Origin: Tenacibaculum soleae
GTDB taxonomy: Bacteria; Bacteroidota; Bacteroidia; Flavobacteriales; Flavobacteriaceae
NCBI RefSeq assembly: GCF_001693415.1
Contig: NZ_MAKX01000035.1
Coordinates: forward strand, 88,967-152,966
Direction of reading: 5' to 3'
Length of the DNA: 64,000 nt
Shown: positions 24,067 through 32,707 of the stretch, in pieces
Numbering within the stretch: position 1 is the first letter of the stretch
Layout of the letters: the number at the start of each line of letters is the position of its first letter
Translations under genes and position numbers: made by a program
Notes under the pieces: generated by a model
The model's database searches: none
Told to the model about the DNA's origin: nothing
What the model saw: the letters and a program-made list of their open reading frames with translations, nothing else

Positions 24067-25959
24067 ATGATGAAATACATTAAAAATAAGAAACTTAACA
24101 TTAAAGATGATACCTTGGCAGGTATAACGGTTTCTTTAGCAATGATTCCTGAAGTTGTAGCTTTTGCTTTTGTGGCACAAATTAGTCCAATTGTGGCATT
24201 GTTTGGAGCGTTTGTAGTAGGAATAATATCAGCAATTTTTGGAGGTAGACCAGGACTTATTTCTGGTGCGGCTGGAGCCGTTGCAGTAATTTTTGTTAAT
24301 ATGATACAAGAAGGGCATGCAAAAGGATTGTTGTTTGATCAACCTGTTGAAAATATGGGCTATTTTTATTTGTTAGCAGCCGTAGTTTTAATGGGAGTAA
24401 TACAGGTTTTTGCAGGTTTATTTAAATTAGGAAAATTTGTACGCTTAATTCCGCATCCAGTAATGATGGGGTTTGTAAACGGATTAGCGATCGTTATATT
24501 TATGGCGCAGCTAGGGATGTTTACAGAAAATAAAAAAGATTTTTTTGGACAAAATATGCGTAAAACCGAATCGAAAGAATTGGTGTATAATGTAGAAAAT
24601 AATCAAGTAAAAGATATAAATACTGCTACTATTTTATTTAAAATTGAAGGTAATTCAGTTAAAAATGCAACAACAAACGAAAATGTTTATGTAATTGCTG
24701 ACGGACAAGTTTTTGATGCAACCACAAAAAAAGTTGTTTTTAATGCTTCAGATGAAGGGTTTTACTCTGTAAAAGATAGCGGAGTTGTAAAATCAACAAT
24801 GCAAGGAGCAACTTTATATACGATGATTGGCTTGGTATTATTAACGATGTTAATTGTTTGGGGATTACCAAAATTAACAACAAAAGTTCCTGCGGCATTA
24901 ACAGCTATTTTAATTGTTACATTAATATCTATATTTAGTGGCTTAAATTCAATTAATGTTGGAGATTTTATTAGAGATGGTGGAGGTGCTGGTTTAAATG
25001 GAATTGATGAAATTTCTAAAAAACTAAATTTATTAGAGTTATGGAGCAACCTTCCGTTTAATTTAGATACTTTAAAGTTTATTGCTCCTTATGCATTTTT
25101 AGCAGCATCAGTAGGTTTAATTGAAACTTTAATGACGATGAATTTAGTTGATGAGTTAACTGATAGCAGAGGTAACGGAAATAAAGAATGTGTGGCACAA
25201 GGTGCAGGAAACATTGTGAGTGGTGTTTTTGGAGGAACCGGTGGTTGTGGTATGATTGGTCAAACAGTAATTAACATTAATGCAGGAGGTAGAGGAAGAT
25301 TATCAGGAGTAATGATGTCGTTAACTTTATTAACTTTTATTTTATTCGCAGATAAATATATTGAGCAAGTACCAATTGCTGCTTTAGTAGGAGTAATGTT
25401 TATGATGGTTATTGAAACTTTTGCTTGGTCTAGTTTTAGAATTATGAAAAAAATTCCAGCTTCTGATGCTTTTGTATTAGTAATCGTATCTGCAGTTACG
25501 GTATTTTTCGATTTAGCAATTGCAGTTTTTGTAGGAGTTATAATTTCGGCTTTATCTTTTGCTTGGACAAGCGCTAAGAAAATTAGAGCTAGAAAGAGAA
25601 TGAAGGCTGACGGAACGAAAGTGTATGAAATATGGGGGCCATTATTTTTTGGAAGCATTACAACATTTAATGAAAAGTTTGATATTAAAAATGACCCTCA
25701 AAATGTAGAAATAGATTTTGTAGAAAGTAGGATTTCAGATCATTCGGCTTTAGAAGCATTGTTTATTTTAGTAGAGAAGTATGAAAAAGCAGGGAAAACA
25801 TTAAAATTAAAACACTTAAGTGAAGATTGTAAGGTATTAATGTATAAAGCTAGCGATAAATTTTATGATGTAATTATTGCTGACGTTGATGATCCTCGTT
25901 ATCATTTGGCTGAAAACCCTGAGGCTTTTCCGAAGCCTTTGTCAGAGTATAAGTTTTAA
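24067..25959 (+). CDS. SulP family anion transporter with 94-residue repeat insert
   Basis: A 630-residue transporter with the SulP core: AGITVSLAMIPEVVAFAFVAQ (TM1), GRPGLISGAAGAVAV (TM3 binding loop), LIPHPVMMGFVNGLAI, and a second repeat with SRGNGNKECVAQGAGNIVSGVFGG. A C-terminal STAS domain spans about 520-610 (VEIDFVESRISDHSALEALF). Cargo may be sulfate or bicarbonate; the sequence does not decide. Residues 153-246 form an extra soluble insert containing four 17-residue repeats (177-193, 194-210, 211-227, 228-244). Start ATG 24067 or the adjacent ATG 24070. A terminator follows at 25964. Confidence 0.9.
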   Translation: MMKYIKNKKLNIKDDTLAGITVSLAMIPEVVAFAFVAQISPIVALFGAFVVGIISAIFGGRPGLISGAAGAVAVIFVNMIQEGHAKGLLFDQPVENMGYFYLLAAVVLMGVIQVFAGLFKLGKFVRLIPHPVMMGFVNGLAIVIFMAQLGMFTENKKDFFGQNMRKTESKELVYNVENNQVKDINTATILFKIEGNSVKNATTNENVYVIADGQVFDATTKKVVFNASDEGFYSVKDSGVVKSTMQGATLYTMIGLVLLTMLIVWGLPKLTTKVPAALTAILIVTLISIFSGLNSINVGDFIRDGGGAGLNGIDEISKKLNLLELWSNLPFNLDTLKFIAPYAFLAASVGLIETLMTMNLVDELTDSRGNGNKECVAQGAGNIVSGVFGGTGGCGMIGQTVININAGGRGRLSGVMMSLTLLTFILFADKYIEQVPIAALVGVMFMMVIETFAWSSFRIMKKIPASDAFVLVIVSAVTVFFDLAIAVFVGVIISALSFAWTSAKKIRARKRMKADGTKVYEIWGPLFFGSITTFNEKFDIKNDPQNVEIDFVESRISDHSALEALFILVEKYEKAGKTLKLKHLSEDCKVLMYKASDKFYDVIIADVDDPRYHLAENPEAFPKPLSEYKF

Positions 25960-25963
25960 AAAT

Positions 25964-25994
25964 AAAAAGTCCCGCAAATTGCGGGATTTTTTAT
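25964..25994. terminator. Terminator between SulP and oxyR genes
   Basis: TCCCGC (25970-25975) pairs with GCGGGA (25981-25986) inside A- and T-runs; it suits both convergent genes. Confidence 0.85.
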
Positions 25995-25998
25995 TGAA

Positions 25999-26940
25999 TT
26001 AAGTTTTGTTTATGGGGCTAATTATTTCAACATCACTAAAAGCAATAGCACCTCTAATAACACTATCTATTGTGCTTTTTAAAGCTTCTATCAATTGCAT
26101 TTTTAATTGCGATTTATGATGTATTAAACTAATTTCTCTAGCAGGTGGAGGTGTTTCAAACTCTCTTAAATGTTGTTTGTCATTTTCATTTAAATCTAAG
26201 GTATTTAAATAAGGCAACAATGTCATTCCTAAACCGTCTTTTGATAATTTTATAAGTGTGTCAAAACTTCCGCTTTCTAATTGAAAATGATGGGTTGAGT
26301 TTCTTTTATTTGTTCTACATAAATTAATAATACTATTTTTAAAGCAATGACCATCCTCTAAAAGTAAAATATCATCGACCTCTAAATCATCAATTTTAAT
26401 TTTCTTCTCATTATATAAGCGATGTTCGTCAGGTATTAAACCAACAAAAGGTTCATAATACAGAATACGTTCTTTTATGGCCTCGTTTTCTAAAGGTGTA
26501 GCTGCTAAAGCGGCATCTATATGGCCATCTGTTAATTTTCGTATAATTTCATCAGTAGTTAACTCTTCGATAATTAATTGAACTTTAGGGTAGTTTTTAC
26601 TAAAAGTTTTTAAAAACATGGGTAATAATGTAGGCATAACTGTTGGTATAATACCAAGTTTAAATTCTCCTCCTATAAAACCTTTTTGTTGGTGAACTAT
26701 ATCAATTATTCGATTACTTTCATCAACAATTACTTTAGCTTGTTCAATAATTTTTTTACCAACTTCAGTTAATTCTATAGGTTTTTTAGAACGATTAAAT
26801 ATTTTCGCTTCCAATTCATCTTCTAATTTTTGTATTTGCATACTCAAGGTAGGTTGCGTAACAAAACAATGTTCGGCAGCAATTGTAAAGTTTTTATATT
26901 CAGCTACAGCTAGCGTATATTTTAACTGTGTAATTGTCAT
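25999..26940 (-). CDS. oxyR: Hydrogen peroxide-inducible transcription activator OxyR
   Basis: A 313-residue LysR-type regulator. The N-terminal winged helix (residues 1-60: MTITQLKYTLAVAEYKNFTIAAEHCFVTQPTLSMQIQKLE) is followed by the substrate-like domain. The redox pair lies at Cys199 and Cys208 in LLLEDGHCFKNSIINLCR, the same numbers and nine-residue spacing as in E. coli OxyR, so disulfide sensing of peroxide is expected. It is divergent from dps, a classic OxyR target, across 114 bases rich in inverted repeats. Function is well supported. Confidence 0.95.
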   Translation of the reverse strand: MTITQLKYTLAVAEYKNFTIAAEHCFVTQPTLSMQIQKLEDELEAKIFNRSKKPIELTEVGKKIIEQAKVIVDESNRIIDIVHQQKGFIGGEFKLGIIPTVMPTLLPMFLKTFSKNYPKVQLIIEELTTDEIIRKLTDGHIDAALAATPLENEAIKERILYYEPFVGLIPDEHRLYNEKKIKIDDLEVDDILLLEDGHCFKNSIINLCRTNKRNSTHHFQLESGSFDTLIKLSKDGLGMTLLPYLNTLDLNENDKQHLREFETPPPAREISLIHHKSQLKMQLIEALKSTIDSVIRGAIAFSDVEIISPINKT

Positions 26941-26942
26941 TG

Positions 26943-26985
26943 TATCAAATTTTTTGATAAAGATATTAAAACTATCAATATCTTT
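26943..26985. promoter_or_regulatory. Candidate OxyR operator between oxyR and dps
   Basis: Three alternating half-sites, TATCAA (26943-26948), TTGATA (26954-26959) and TATCAA (26973-26978), overlap a perfect 9-base inverted repeat AAAGATATT/AATATCTTT (26959-26967 with 26977-26985). LysR proteins bind such dyads as tetramers. The dps -7 box follows at 27012. Confidence 0.5.
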
Positions 26986-27011
26986 TATGGTTTTAGTAGC
27001 TTATTTAAAAG

Positions 27012-27019
27012 TAAATTTG
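27012..27019 (+). promoter_or_regulatory. -7 promoter element of dps
   Basis: TAAATTTG matches TAnnTTTG and lies 36 bases before ATG 27055, 27 bases downstream of the candidate OxyR operator. Confidence 0.5.
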
Positions 27020-27054
27020 TTGTAGAAAATAATTTAAATTAAAAACAATAAAAA

Positions 27055-27525
27055 ATGAATAGATCAGTTATAGGTTTGGATAAAGGTCATACGGAAAAAT
27101 TAATTATTGAATTAAATTCACTTTTGGCTAATTTTCAAGTGTATTATCAAAATGTTAGAGGTTTACATTGGAATATTAAAGGGAGAAATTTTTTTGAGCT
27201 TCACACCAAGTTTGAAGAATTTTATACAGATGCACAAGAAAAAGTAGATTTAATTGCAGAGCGTATCTTAACCTTGCAAGGAACACCTTTGCATACTTTT
27301 GATGATTACGTAAAATTATCAACAGTAAAAATTGGTAAAAACGTTTCTAACGATGAAAAAGCGGTTGCGTTAATAGTTAACTCTGTTAGCGAACTTTTAA
27401 AAATAGAACGCATTATTTTAGAGCTTTCTGATGAGGCAGGTGATGAAGGGACAAACGCTATGATGAGTGATTTTATTTCAGAACAAGAAAAAATGTTATG
27501 GATGATGAATGCTTGGTTGAGTTAA
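27055..27525 (+). CDS. dps: DNA starvation/stationary-phase protection protein Dps
   Basis: A 156-residue ferritin-like protein that forms dodecamers, oxidises Fe(II) with peroxide and can coat DNA. The interfacial ferroxidase ligands are in register: His38 and His50 (GLHWNIKGRNFFELH), Asp65 and Glu69 (KVDLIAERI), with the 12-, 15- and 4-residue spacings of Listeria Dps. The N-terminus is short with few Lys, so DNA binding may be weak. Divergent from oxyR and thus likely peroxide-induced. A strong terminator follows. Confidence 0.95.
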   Translation: MNRSVIGLDKGHTEKLIIELNSLLANFQVYYQNVRGLHWNIKGRNFFELHTKFEEFYTDAQEKVDLIAERILTLQGTPLHTFDDYVKLSTVKIGKNVSNDEKAVALIVNSVSELLKIERIILELSDEAGDEGTNAMMSDFISEQEKMLWMMNAWLS

Positions 27526-27549
27526 CATCGTTCATATTTTGGGGAACTG

Positions 27550-27578
27550 AGCAGCGTCATAGACGCTGCTTTTTTTTG
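27550..27578 (+). terminator. Rho-independent terminator of dps
   Basis: AGCAGCGTC (27550-27558) pairs with GACGCTGCT (27562-27570), three-base loop, then eight T's including the last stem base. Confidence 0.9.
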
Positions 27579-27579
27579 T

Positions 27580-28350
27580 TTAAAGTAAATATTTAATTAA
27601 GATACGTAAACTAACAAAAGCTATTAAAATAGCAGTTGCTTTTTTTAATTGAATTGGGCTTAAGAATTGATGACTCATTTTATTACCTATTTTTCCACCA
27701 ATGAAAACAGTAATTGTAAGAACGACTGTTAAGTTCCAATTAATTGAAAAATTAGGGTTAAAGCTTTGTCCTAATAAACCAGCAACTGAATTTACTAAAA
27801 TAAAAAAACTTGAAGTAGCAGCAATTTTTTTAGGAGTATCCCAATTTGTTAAATGTAAAAAAGGGGAAAGAAAAATACCACCACCAATACCAACCATACC
27901 CGATATAAAACCAATTAAACTACCATAAATACCGTTTTTATATGGTTCTTTTTTGTTTTTATTTTGTTTTAATGATGTTATTGTTTTAGATAACCACATG
28001 GTTATTGCTGCTATTAATAATGTAATACCCAAAAGAATAAAAAAGATAGCTTGATTTATTCTTAAAAAGCCACCTAAAAAAGCTAAAGGCACGCTAAACA
28101 AGGTTAATGGAACTACTTTGTTCCAGTTAATTATCTTTTCTTTTTCAAACAATAACACATTACTAGTAACTACAGCAATATTGCAAATTAAAGCTGTAGA
28201 TCTTATTTGAGTATATACAATACCAGTTAATGCTAGTACTGCTAGGTAACTTGAGCCACCTCCAAAGCCAACAGAAGAATATAATATAGCAATGAAAAAA
28301 AATAGCAAAATTAAATGCCAGTTTAATAATAAAGTTTCAATAAATAACAT
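27580..28350 (-). CDS. TauE/SafE family membrane transporter
   Basis: A 256-residue protein with about 7-8 membrane segments and the two family glycine motifs SVGFGGGSSYLAVLAL (near residues 26-41) and GFISGMVGIGGGIFLSPFL (near 150-170). Family members export sulfite, sulfoacetate or similar anions; the substrate here cannot be read. It sits 22 bases downstream of the AraC regulator gene on the same strand, so it is probably co-transcribed with and controlled by that regulator. Confidence 0.88.
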   Translation of the reverse strand: MLFIETLLLNWHLILLFFFIAILYSSVGFGGGSSYLAVLALTGIVYTQIRSTALICNIAVVTSNVLLFEKEKIINWNKVVPLTLFSVPLAFLGGFLRINQAIFFILLGITLLIAAITMWLSKTITSLKQNKNKKEPYKNGIYGSLIGFISGMVGIGGGIFLSPFLHLTNWDTPKKIAATSSFFILVNSVAGLLGQSFNPNFSINWNLTVVLTITVFIGGKIGNKMSHQFLSPIQLKKATAILIAFVSLRILIKYLL

Positions 28351-28371
28351 TAACCGTTTTAGTTATTATAA

Positions 28372-29289
28372 TTAACTTTTCAAAGATATCTTAAATTGTT
28401 GAGGTGTTAAATGTTCATTTTTTTTAAAAAGTCGGTTAAAATAAGTAACACTATTAAATCCTGCTTTGTACGCAATGTCACAAATGTTCTCTTGCGGAGT
28501 ATTTTTAATCAACTTTTTTGCAAATTTAATTTTTTCGGAATTTATGTAATCTACAGGAGTAACACCTAAAGTATTTTTAAATTTTTTAAAAAAATGAGAT
28601 TTACTCATACAAGCCTTTTCAGAAACTTCATCTAAGGTAAGATTATTTTTAGTTAAGTTTTCTTTAATATACTTTACAGCATAGCCTATTCTGGTGTCAT
28701 TGAATAATTCATTTACATTGTTTAATATCAATTTACGAGCTTTGCTTTGTAGTAATCGTATTATTAACTCTTGAACCATTAAGTCTAGTAAAACGTCTTT
28801 AGACTTTGTGTTATTAATAAATGTTGTGGTTAATCTGTTAATTAAAATATTTAATTCTTCATTATTATTTAAATGAGAGGTAGTTTTTTTAAAATCCCAG
28901 TTATTATTTTCTCTTTCAATAACAGTATCTTCGTTAAAATTATAAACAACCTCATTTATTTTACTTTGATCAATAACTAATCCTAAACAAGAAGTAGGGG
29001 TGCGTAAGGAGGCGTCAGGGAAATCAATATGCATACTGTTATTTTCAGGAATAACTAAAGATTCGCCAGGGGTAAAGTAAAAAGGATCTGTCTTTTCAAA
29101 ATGCATTGTTTTTTTACCTGTTAACATACTGGCAATAACAGTAGAATCGAAGTTTAAAAACACACTTTTAGTAGCTTCAAAAGTTTCAAAAACATTTAAC
29201 TCGGCATATTCTGAAGAATACATTGTTCTGTTCTCGATTAGTGTTGAGAGTTTTCTTCTTTTAAAATGTTGGTGGTTTAACGATATCAT
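28372..29289 (-). CDS. AraC family transcriptional regulator
   Basis: A 305-residue regulator. Residues about 1-170 form an AraC_N-type cupin/effector domain (FYFTPGESLVIPENNSMHIDFPDA). Residues about 205-303 form the double helix-turn-helix: YIKENLTKNNLTLDEVSEKACMSKSHFFKKFK and ICDIAYKAGFNSVTYFNRLFKK, with the signature PQQFK at the end. Effector unknown. It is divergent from acs across 322 bases and upstream of a TauE transporter; either or both may be targets. Confidence 0.9.
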   Translation of the reverse strand: MISLNHQHFKRRKLSTLIENRTMYSSEYAELNVFETFEATKSVFLNFDSTVIASMLTGKKTMHFEKTDPFYFTPGESLVIPENNSMHIDFPDASLRTPTSCLGLVIDQSKINEVVYNFNEDTVIERENNNWDFKKTTSHLNNNEELNILINRLTTTFINNTKSKDVLLDLMVQELIIRLLQSKARKLILNNVNELFNDTRIGYAVKYIKENLTKNNLTLDEVSEKACMSKSHFFKKFKNTLGVTPVDYINSEKIKFAKKLIKNTPQENICDIAYKAGFNSVTYFNRLFKKNEHLTPQQFKISLKS

Positions 29290-29400
29290 AGTTTTTGTTT
29301 TTCAAATAGTAATATAGTGCAATTATTTGATAATATTGTTTCATTTATGTTAAAAAAAAGACGTTATATTTAAGGTATAGTTAATTAAATGTTTAGTTTG

Positions 29401-29484
29401 TAAGATAATATTGGTTTCCCCCTTTAATTAAATTGTTATTTTGAAAGAAAAAAACTAACCCTTTTTAGGTGTTAGTTTTTTTTT
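29401..29484 (+). ncRNA. Second candidate C-rich small RNA
   Basis: A short unit without ORF: near-consensus -7 element TTAGTTTG (29393-29400), then GGTTTCCCCCTTTAATTAAA and ATTGTTATTTTGAAAG, then a strong terminator, AAAAACTAAC (29450-29459) with GTTAGTTTTT (29471-29480) plus T's. The loop carries CCTTTTTAGG. Order and composition (C5 run, AU-rich spacer, terminator) parallel the candidate at 11645-11721. The promoter is weaker than for that one. Confidence 0.4.
29450..29484 (+). terminator. Strong free-standing terminator upstream of acs
   Basis: A perfect 10-base stem (29450-29459 with 29471-29480) and a T-run to 29484, located 128 bases before acs and not preceded by any plus-strand gene. 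It ends the small-RNA candidate or attenuates acs. Confidence 0.8.
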
Positions 29485-29611
29485 GATGTAATGTGGTATT
29501 TGTTATGGATATAATGTATTTTGGCTATTATATGTTGTTATAAGTAGAAAAAAAACACAATTTTAATATAATAATGTTAAATTAGAGGAATATAATTATA
29601 CCTGTTATAAA

Positions 29612-31519
29612 ATGAGTAATTACCACGTAAAAAATTTAGAAGAATATTTTCAAGTATATAGAAAGTCTGCAAGAAATCCTGAATTATTTTGGGAAGAAAT
29701 AGCAGAAGAACATTTTGTTTGGCGAAAAAAATGGGATAGCGTTTTAAAGTATGATTTTTCAAAACCAGAAATAAAATGGTTCGAAGGAGCGAAGTTAAAT
29801 ATAACAGAAAACTGTATTGATCGTCATTTACGAATACGTGGTGATAAAACAGCAATATTATTTGAGCCTAATAACCCTAATGAAGCTGCTCAACATATTA
29901 CCTATAAAGAGTTACATAAAAGAGTATGTAAGTTTGCAAATGTTTTAAAAGATAATGGAATAAAAAAAGGAGATAGAGTTTGTATTTATTTACCAATGAT
30001 TCCTGAGTTAGCTATTTCTGTATTGGCATGTGCACGAATAGGAGCAGTACACTCGGTAGTTTTTGCAGGTTTTTCATCAACCGCTTTAGCTACAAGAATA
30101 AACGATTGCGAAGCAAAAATTGTAATAACTTCAGATGGTTCTTATCGCGGAGCGAAAACAATAGACTTAAAAGGAATTGTAGATGAAGCATTAGAAAATT
30201 GCGATTCTATTGAAACTGTTTTGGTAGCAAAAAGAACTAACACGGCTATTAAAATGAAAGAAGGTAGAGACCAATGGTTACAACCATTGTTAGATGAAGC
30301 TTCTGAAATTTGTGAACCAGAAATAATGGATGCAGAAGACCCTTTGTTTATTTTATATACATCTGGTTCAACTGGTAGTCCGAAAGGAATGGTACACACC
30401 ACTGCTGGTTATATGATTTACACAGCTTATACATTTAAAAATGTATTTAATTATAAAGAAAACGATGTGTATTGGTGTACCGCAGATATTGGTTGGATTA
30501 CAGGGCATAGTTATATAGTATACGGTCCATTAGCAAATGGCGCTACAACTGTAATGTTTGAAGGTGTGCCTAGTTATCCTGATTTTGGACGTTTTTGGCA
30601 AATTGTTGAAAAACATAAAGTAAATCAATTCTATACAGCACCAACAGCTATAAGAGCTTTAGCTAAAGAAAAATTAGATTTTGTAGATAAATACGATTTA
30701 TCATCAATAAAAGTTTTAGGGACCGTAGGAGAACCTATAAATGAAGAAGCTTGGCACTGGTACAACGATAATGTAGGTAAAAAGAAAAGCCCTATTGTTG
30801 ATACTTGGTGGCAAACAGAAACAGGAGGAATGATGATTTCACCAATGCCTTACATAACCCCAACAAAACCAACCTATGCAACTTTACCATTACCAGGAGT
30901 ACAATTGGCATTAATGGATGAAAAGGGACAAGAGGTAAAAGGAAATCAGGTTGATGGACGTTTGTGTGTAAAATATCCTTGGCCAAGTATGGCAAGAACC
31001 ATTTGGGGAAATCATCAGCGCTATAAAGAAACCTATTTTTCTGCTTTTGATAATATGTATTTTACAGGTGATGGGGCTTTACGTGATGAGGTTGGTTATT
31101 ACAGAATTACAGGTCGAGTAGATGATGTGATTATCGTTTCAGGTCATAATTTAGGAACTGCTCCTATTGAAGATGCTGTAAACGAACATCCTGCGGTAGC
31201 AGAAAGTGCTATTGTTGGGTATCCACACGATGTAAAAGGAAATGCTTTATACGGGTATGTAATTTTAAAAGATGTTGGTGAAGGTAGAGATCACGATAAT
31301 TTACGTAAAGAAATAAATCAAATAATTACCGAACATATTGGGCCAATTGCAAAATTGAATAAAATTCAATTTACAATAGGCTTGCCAAAAACACGTTCAG
31401 GAAAAATAATGCGTCGTATTTTACGAAAAATTGCCCACAACGAATTAGATAATTTAGGAGATGTATCTACATTATTAAATCCTGAAGTAGTGCAAAATAT
31501 TATTGATAATAGGTTGTAA
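29612..31519 (+). CDS. acs: Acetyl-CoA synthetase (AMP-forming)
   Basis: Activates acetate to acetyl-CoA through acetyl-AMP. At 635 residues it has standard length. The AMP-binding loop YTSGSTGSPKGM, WWQTETGG, the hinge region YYRITGRVDDVI and the regulatory-lysine motif PKTRSGKIMRRILR, which is acetylated in characterised Acs enzymes, are intact. It is followed after 84 bases by a sensor kinase and an NtrC-type regulator on the same strand, suggesting linkage of acetate use with their signal. A free-standing terminator upstream hints at leader control. Confidence 0.96.
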   Translation: MSNYHVKNLEEYFQVYRKSARNPELFWEEIAEEHFVWRKKWDSVLKYDFSKPEIKWFEGAKLNITENCIDRHLRIRGDKTAILFEPNNPNEAAQHITYKELHKRVCKFANVLKDNGIKKGDRVCIYLPMIPELAISVLACARIGAVHSVVFAGFSSTALATRINDCEAKIVITSDGSYRGAKTIDLKGIVDEALENCDSIETVLVAKRTNTAIKMKEGRDQWLQPLLDEASEICEPEIMDAEDPLFILYTSGSTGSPKGMVHTTAGYMIYTAYTFKNVFNYKENDVYWCTADIGWITGHSYIVYGPLANGATTVMFEGVPSYPDFGRFWQIVEKHKVNQFYTAPTAIRALAKEKLDFVDKYDLSSIKVLGTVGEPINEEAWHWYNDNVGKKKSPIVDTWWQTETGGMMISPMPYITPTKPTYATLPLPGVQLALMDEKGQEVKGNQVDGRLCVKYPWPSMARTIWGNHQRYKETYFSAFDNMYFTGDGALRDEVGYYRITGRVDDVIIVSGHNLGTAPIEDAVNEHPAVAESAIVGYPHDVKGNALYGYVILKDVGEGRDHDNLRKEINQIITEHIGPIAKLNKIQFTIGLPKTRSGKIMRRILRKIAHNELDNLGDVSTLLNPEVVQNIIDNRL

Positions 31520-31569
31520 TCTAAAAGACTATTTAGGTGTTTTTTAAGAAAGATTTATTTTTTTAGAAT

Positions 31570-31577
31570 TAAATTTG
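31570..31577 (+). promoter_or_regulatory. -7 promoter element of the kinase-regulator pair
   Basis: TAAATTTG, an exact TAnnTTTG match, 26 bases before the kinase ATG at 31604, so the pair has its own promoter independent of acs. No good -33 box was seen. Confidence 0.45.
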
Positions 31578-31603
31578 TAGTTACTTGTAATAGTAAAACT
31601 ACA

Positions 31604-32707
31604 ATGGAGGTTATAACAACAGAAGATAAATTAAAAGAACGTATTAAAGAGCTAACATGTTTATATAATGTTAGCTCTTTAATTCAAAAAAACGATTTTA
31701 CAAACATACACGAACTATTAAAAGGAATCGCTTTAAGTGTTAAAGCTTCAGTTCGTTACCCTGATACTGCTTTTGTTGAAATTGAAACCAACGATTACAC
31801 TTTTTTTACAGAAACTAAAAAATTAGATACTATTTTTATTATTTCAAAAATTAATGTTTTTGATAAAATCTATGGGTCAATAAAGATTGGATATTTAAAA
31901 GAAGAATTTTCTCAAAACTTCTTTCTAGAAGAAGAAAAACAATTACTAAATAAAATAGCTGTAGAAATAGGAGGTTTATTTGAACGAAAACAAATAGAAG
32001 AAAAAAATATTTTAGCAAAAAGACAAATTGAACGAGTAGATAGGTTGTCAATTTTAGGAGAAATTACAGCAGGAATAGCACATGAATTAAATACACCTTT
32101 AGCTAATATATTGGGGTTTTCAGAACTTTTAAAAGAAAGGTTTGAAAATAATAAAGATGCTATAGAAGATTTAAATAAGGTTGTAAATAGTGCTGTTTAT
32201 TCTAGAGAGGTTGTAAAAAAATTAATGTTTTTTTCTTGCGAAATGCCACAACAAATGGAGGTGGTAAATTGTTTGCCTATTATAAAAGAGGCCATAAGTT
32301 TATTAAGCCCTAATTTTAGAAAAAAAAATATAGAAAACGAATTATCTTTCAATAAAGAAAACATTCAATTAAAAGTAGATAAAATACAGTTAACTCAAGT
32401 TGTTTTTAATTTAATTATCAATGCTATTTATTTTTCACCAGTAAAAGGAAAAATTAAAACAGTTATTGAAGAAACAAAAGAAGGTGTAATACTAAAAATT
32501 TCAGATGAAGGAGTAGGAATTCCTTTAAGTGCATCAGAAAGTATTTTTAACCCTTTTTTTACAACAAAACCAATAGGAGAAGGTTCTGGGTTAGGATTAA
32601 GTGTTGTTCATGGAATTGTAAAAAGTCATAAAGGAACTATAAAACATGTACAAAATACTCCTAAAGGAACAACCTTTGTAATTAATTTTCCAAAAAATAA
32701 GAGTTAA
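31604..32707 (+). CDS. Soluble sensor histidine kinase (NtrB-like)
   Basis: A 367-residue kinase without membrane segments. Residues about 1-130 are a GAF-like sensory part (LTCLYNVSSLIQKND... LNKIAVEIGGLFERKQ). The H-box has His160 in EITAGIAHELNTPLANILGF. ATP-binding boxes follow: N-box FNLIINAIYFS (Ala-Ile-Tyr rather than the usual NAxQA), G1 ISDEGVGI, F-box FNPFFTTKP and G2 GSGLGLSVVHGI. The stop overlaps the regulator start by one base (TAATG), so the two proteins are a cognate pair. The cytosolic signal is unknown. Confidence 0.93.
   Translation: MEVITTEDKLKERIKELTCLYNVSSLIQKNDFTNIHELLKGIALSVKASVRYPDTAFVEIETNDYTFFTETKKLDTIFIISKINVFDKIYGSIKIGYLKEEFSQNFFLEEEKQLLNKIAVEIGGLFERKQIEEKNILAKRQIERVDRLSILGEITAGIAHELNTPLANILGFSELLKERFENNKDAIEDLNKVVNSAVYSREVVKKLMFFSCEMPQQMEVVNCLPIIKEAISLLSPNFRKKNIENELSFNKENIQLKVDKIQLTQVVFNLIINAIYFSPVKGKIKTVIEETKEGVILKISDEGVGIPLSASESIFNPFFTTKPIGEGSGLGLSVVHGIVKSHKGTIKHVQNTPKGTTFVINFPKNKS

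Larger units (their letters stand above)
29290..29611. other. Divergent intergenic region between AraC regulator and acs
   Basis: 322 bases without a credible ORF. It contains the C-rich small-RNA candidate with its terminator (29401-29484) and AT-rich flanks. No exact TAnnTTTG element with a -33 box was found directly before acs; a TTGGC stretch at 29521 does not meet sigma-54 spacing. Confidence 0.5.

Noticed and set aside
29521..29540. TTGGC-containing sigma-54-like stretch before acs
   Set aside because: The base pair at the -12 position is TT and not GC with ten-base spacing.
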